From Lateolabrax maculatus (Eukaryota; Chordata; Actinopteri; Acropomatiformes; Lateolabracidae), in assembly GCA_031216445.1 (NCBI GenBank), contig CM062214.1, positions 12,331,501 to 12,395,500 of the forward strand: a stretch of 64,000 nt of DNA, given 5' to 3'. The translations under genes were made by a program, and so were the position numbers. The notes beneath the pieces are model-generated. The model was not told the DNA's origin. It searched no databases and worked only from the letters and a program-made list of their open reading frames with translations. Of the stretch, positions 60,711 to 64,000 are shown one piece after another. How positions within the stretch are numbered: the stretch's first letter is position 1; the number at the start of each line of letters is the position of its first letter.

Positions 60711-62729
60711 TAGCAAGCAAAGCCAAAAAAATGGCTCAATTAATTTAAGTTGCCATGTCGGAGAGAAAGAAAAGATGTGTTTCTGATAATGGAACATTGT
60801 TTGCATAGACAGTCCTACTCTGAAGAAATACAAATGGATACAATGTAGAAGAGGGAAACTGATCCCTTTTTTTGGCATCGATCCTACTGACGCTAAAATT
60901 GACCCCCAAAACAATATTTATTTTTATTGTATTTGTATTTTATATTATGGTATCAATCTGCCCACACCTAATTTTCACAAACAGTCAAATACTCTGGAAT
61001 ACTCTGATTACCTCACTGTGGTTTATCTGGATCTCTTGCTCTATGGCAAGCAGGAGAAGGTCAGAAAGCTGCTCTTCTCCGCAGAGACTTCTCAGTTTGT
61101 TTTTGATAATTAACTAGCCTGCCCACTATTTACTCGTTTTCATTGACAACGCTATTTTACGCCAGACAAGCTCGCTTGTTGTCAAGCTAAGAAGCTTAAC
61201 GGTGGGCAATTGCCTAAGTTAGGCTGGCTGTGTTGGGATGTTTTAGTAGTGGTTTAATTTCACAACAGTGACAAACAATGCCGAGGTTTGGGGTCAGCAC
61301 TATCGTTACCTCAGTGGTTGTCACCAATGAAGGCAGGTCAGGGAGACGTGGACGCCGCTCTGCAGGTCGCTCGATTTGTGTGCATTAACTGTGGTGGCCG
61401 TGACTGGGGAGGTCAAAGAGGGAGGGGTTGGGGGCTCGTGCAGTCTCGCAGAATTAGAATTAAACTGCAGCTGTCGGGCATCACAACCCACTTTTAATTG
61501 AGAATTGATGCCATGGGCCAAATAAAAAAAAAATCCATCTAAAATTAAGAAAAGAAATAGAAAATAAGTCTCGTAAAAAGGGCACTTATCTAGTCAGAGG
61601 CCAAAGGGCAGCTGCTTGAGCACCACCTGGGGTCTATCTGTGCACGTGCCTGCTGTTGATACAAAACTCGAGAGCAGTAGGTTAATTCACTTCCTTTCTT
61701 GTAACCTTTTAATGTGCTGTTACATGGCCCCAAAAAAGAAAATCACCCTCAAAGAAAAGAAAAGACGCATTTTTTAGCAATAAGGTGTTCAGCCATGGTC
61801 GTGGTGTTTGTTAATGTTAGAGATTTTAGTTTGGGTTCTTTTTCTACATTATCTATTTTTTTTCTGATATGGACGTGTGGTAGACAATGCCCATTGACAT
61901 ATACTGGTCGAACACTCGCCATTAATATAGAATTTAATAAAGGAGACTACAGATGCATGACATTTCACTCTGCGAGTCCACCAATCCCAGCAGTCAGGGT
62001 TTAAATGCTATTGATCTAATTTTAGAGCACGCAGAGGTGGAGAATTGCCCAGCTAGAGTTACTGAAGTCCTACAAAAGCATGCCTCTCAGGTACCTTTTC
62101 AATAGCATTATGAAATCCATCCCAGCCTTTTCATTGTTTGCAAGCACTATACTGTAGGTAGATGAATGCAAACATAACACAAAGCAACAGTAAACACACA
62201 GAAGCTTAGGGTCTATGTTTGATCATTCCTCCTAAAAAATGAATAGCTTTAGTTATTTATGTTAGAATATTGGTTTTTGAAAGCTCATCCACTGTATTGT
62301 GATTTTATAAAATATGTATTTAATCTCAATCATAATGTAAATTAATGGCACATGGTAATTTCACCCTGGGGTACAGGGTCTCCTGAGTAAGATCAACTAA
62401 TTAACTCATTGCCAGAAGAAGTCCTTTTATCAAATTTCTCACTCTAATTGGAAGACAGGATGTTAATTTTCAGTGTCTGCATAACGAGCCCAACACATGT
62501 AGTTCTAGTAGTGATTGCAATGTGGTATCTTTGCCAAACAAGTAAACACTGAAGGATAATTAAGGAAAAATCAAAATTCTTAATTTAAAACATGTGTGTC
62601 TGTAACAAATTAACTGATAATACACAGAAACAGAAGTTTAAAAAATAAATAAGTTCATGATGTAAAATTATGTTAAAATCTATAATGAGGTTAAAAAGAT
62701 CAAACACTCATGAGTAACAATTCATGGAT
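60711..62729. other. Non-coding stretch
   Basis: No gene recognised. A slightly GC-richer segment at 61280-61480 gives chance frames on both strands. Confidence 0.5.
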
Positions 62730-62830
62730 TCAAGAATTGACTAAAACCAAAAAAGCTGAAAATGGCTGTTAAACATGTTATGAGAGTCAAGAGAGTGTTA
62801 ATTTAACATTTTGAATAAGTTAGAGATAAT
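62730..62830. repeat. Possible interspersed repeat ('GAGAGTCAAGAGAGTGTTAA' family)
   Basis: ATGAGAGTCAAGAGAGTGTT then AATTTAACATTTTGAATAAG resembles a teleost repeat containing 'GAGAGTCAAGAGAGTTAATGTAACAC'. One short block only; weak. Confidence 0.3.
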
Positions 62831-64000
62831 TTATGTCGATTGTAGTAAAGTTGGTGAAATTTAGTGAGTTTTGGTGAGATTTGTGAGAGTTTACTGAGCA
62901 TATGTAATTTCTACAGGAAATAACACATCCTATAGATGTTCTTATTTGTAAATTGTTCTATTTTATTCTTTTGTGTAAAAGTTCCCACTGGGGAAACAAC
63001 TCAATCACTCTTGCAATTATTTCCCCTAATTTTTCAGGGGCGTAACATGTCCATACCTTGACAAGCCTGCCAGGCATTGTATGTTTGTCTGAGCTCTGAC
63101 AAATAGCTTGACAATTGTGTCACATTTACCATTTTTAAATATGCATTAGTGAAGTTATGAGTCTGCATGAAAAAGAAGACGAGGAAAAGGTCAGAGTTAA
63201 TGGGGCTAACTTAATCAGAAATTATTTTCAGTTCATGCAAACTGTGTGCAGAGAGCCTACAAAATGAATGGTAGCGTACTGGGTAATGGTTGAAAGCTGA
63301 TAACTACAGACTCACACTGCAAAGTTCCATTAGATAGACTATATACCTGCTCTCAGCACTGATCTGACCTACTGGAACCTGCACTGCCTACATGCTGTTC
63401 AAAGCATCCACAATACAGCACCTGGCTGAACCATTTCCATACCAAACACCTGTCTCAATAGTAAGCCAGTGGCATGAAAGACCATCTGACTTGAAACAGC
63501 CAACTCAGCAGTTCAGAAACTGCTTGGTTTTAATGGTCACAGGGATTGGGACAGCTGACCCCTACAGGGAGAATGGTCTATTCAGCAGTTCAGAATAGAC
63601 ATTAAGTGTGCGCACCAAAGACTTCAGAAGTACGGCAGGAGCTGGTGGTGGTTTATGACTAACAAAGTGTAATAACTTGAAAAGCTGTACACACATAAGA
63701 GGGCACTTCTTTTAGAGATGGGGTTTTGGCAATTGATGTTTTGTTTGTGTGTGATGGAGTGATGTAACTGTGTTGTAATGTAATGTCTCTAAAATTGATC
63801 ATCATAGGAAAATGTGACCAAAATGAAGTAGGAGATAGTAGATGGACAAATAACTTTACTTAAATTAGGTGAGGTTTGTTGTTTTATGATAACGTGCTTA
63901 GAATAAGAGAGGCGCTGAGTGTCAACAGCATCTACAGTGGCAGGTGAGTGAGGCCCAGACATGGCCATGGTTAGTATGATCCACCCTCCAAATCCTCTAT
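62831..64000. other. Non-coding stretch to the window end
   Basis: No gene or repeat family recognised. Near 62850-62900 a GTGAGTTTTGGTGAGATTTG word pattern repeats loosely. Confidence 0.5.

Noticed and set aside
1..64000. CRISPR arrays, operons, bacterial or phage genes, rRNA genes, intact tRNA genes
   Set aside because: No spaced direct repeats of CRISPR type, no long adjacent coding frames with ribosome binding sites, no rRNA core sequences, and no closed tRNA cloverleaf. The window is vertebrate non-coding DNA.

Overview
The window is eukaryotic, AT-rich, almost entirely non-coding DNA. The repeat content points to a ray-finned fish, probably a percomorph teleost. It holds several interspersed families I know from teleost genomes: L2-like LINEs ending in GATTCTGA repeats, a BEL/Pao relic, a hAT element, the 'AGTAAC...TACTTTTACTT' repeat, the 'GCTGGGATAGGCTCCAGC' repeat and the 'GATTAATCGACTAATCG' repeat. 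It also has many CA/GT microsatellites. There are no operons, CRISPR arrays or other prokaryotic features. Most open reading frames are chance frames or run through microsatellites.

Layout. 1-11.6 kb: the 3' end of a LINE at the very start, then unremarkable non-coding DNA. 11.6-26.1 kb: a MITE-like element with good terminal inverted repeats (11665-11987), a larger candidate inverted-repeat element (17565-18308), a weaker one (21515-22065), and two copies of a short repeat family (25171 and 25888). 26-38 kb is the densest transposon stretch: a GC-rich patch of unknown origin (28.04-28.27 kb), a broken BEL/Pao polymerase fragment, a decayed L2-like reverse transcriptase fragment, a hAT element nested inside an older DNA-transposon copy (31.7-32.6 kb), further teleost repeats, a minus-strand LINE 3' fragment and tRNA-headed SINE-like relics. 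38-48 kb: mostly plain non-coding DNA with microsatellites.

The only convincing host-gene signal is at 48.08-48.47 kb. It is a CpG island (about 38 CpGs in 420 bp, counted by eye) with a candidate minus-strand first coding exon. The start codon at 48217-48215 has a good Kozak context, 22 codons follow, and a consensus splice donor sits at 48151-48150. The short peptide is basic, lacks acidic residues and looks like a mitochondrial targeting sequence. I could not name the gene. If the exon is real, its first intron runs leftwards and much of 1-48 kb could be intronic. A DNA-transposon copy (48468-48873) abuts the upstream side of the island, followed by an internally deleted LINE (49215-50142).

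50-64 kb: non-coding DNA with a third copy of the short repeat family (53.4 kb), a 270-bp polypyrimidine tract (60.17 kb) and a tRNA-like SINE head (60.64 kb). Nothing suggests genes working together. The window reads as a gene desert or long intron shaped by transposon insertion and decay, with one promoter in it. All family names come from sequence recognition, not database searches.
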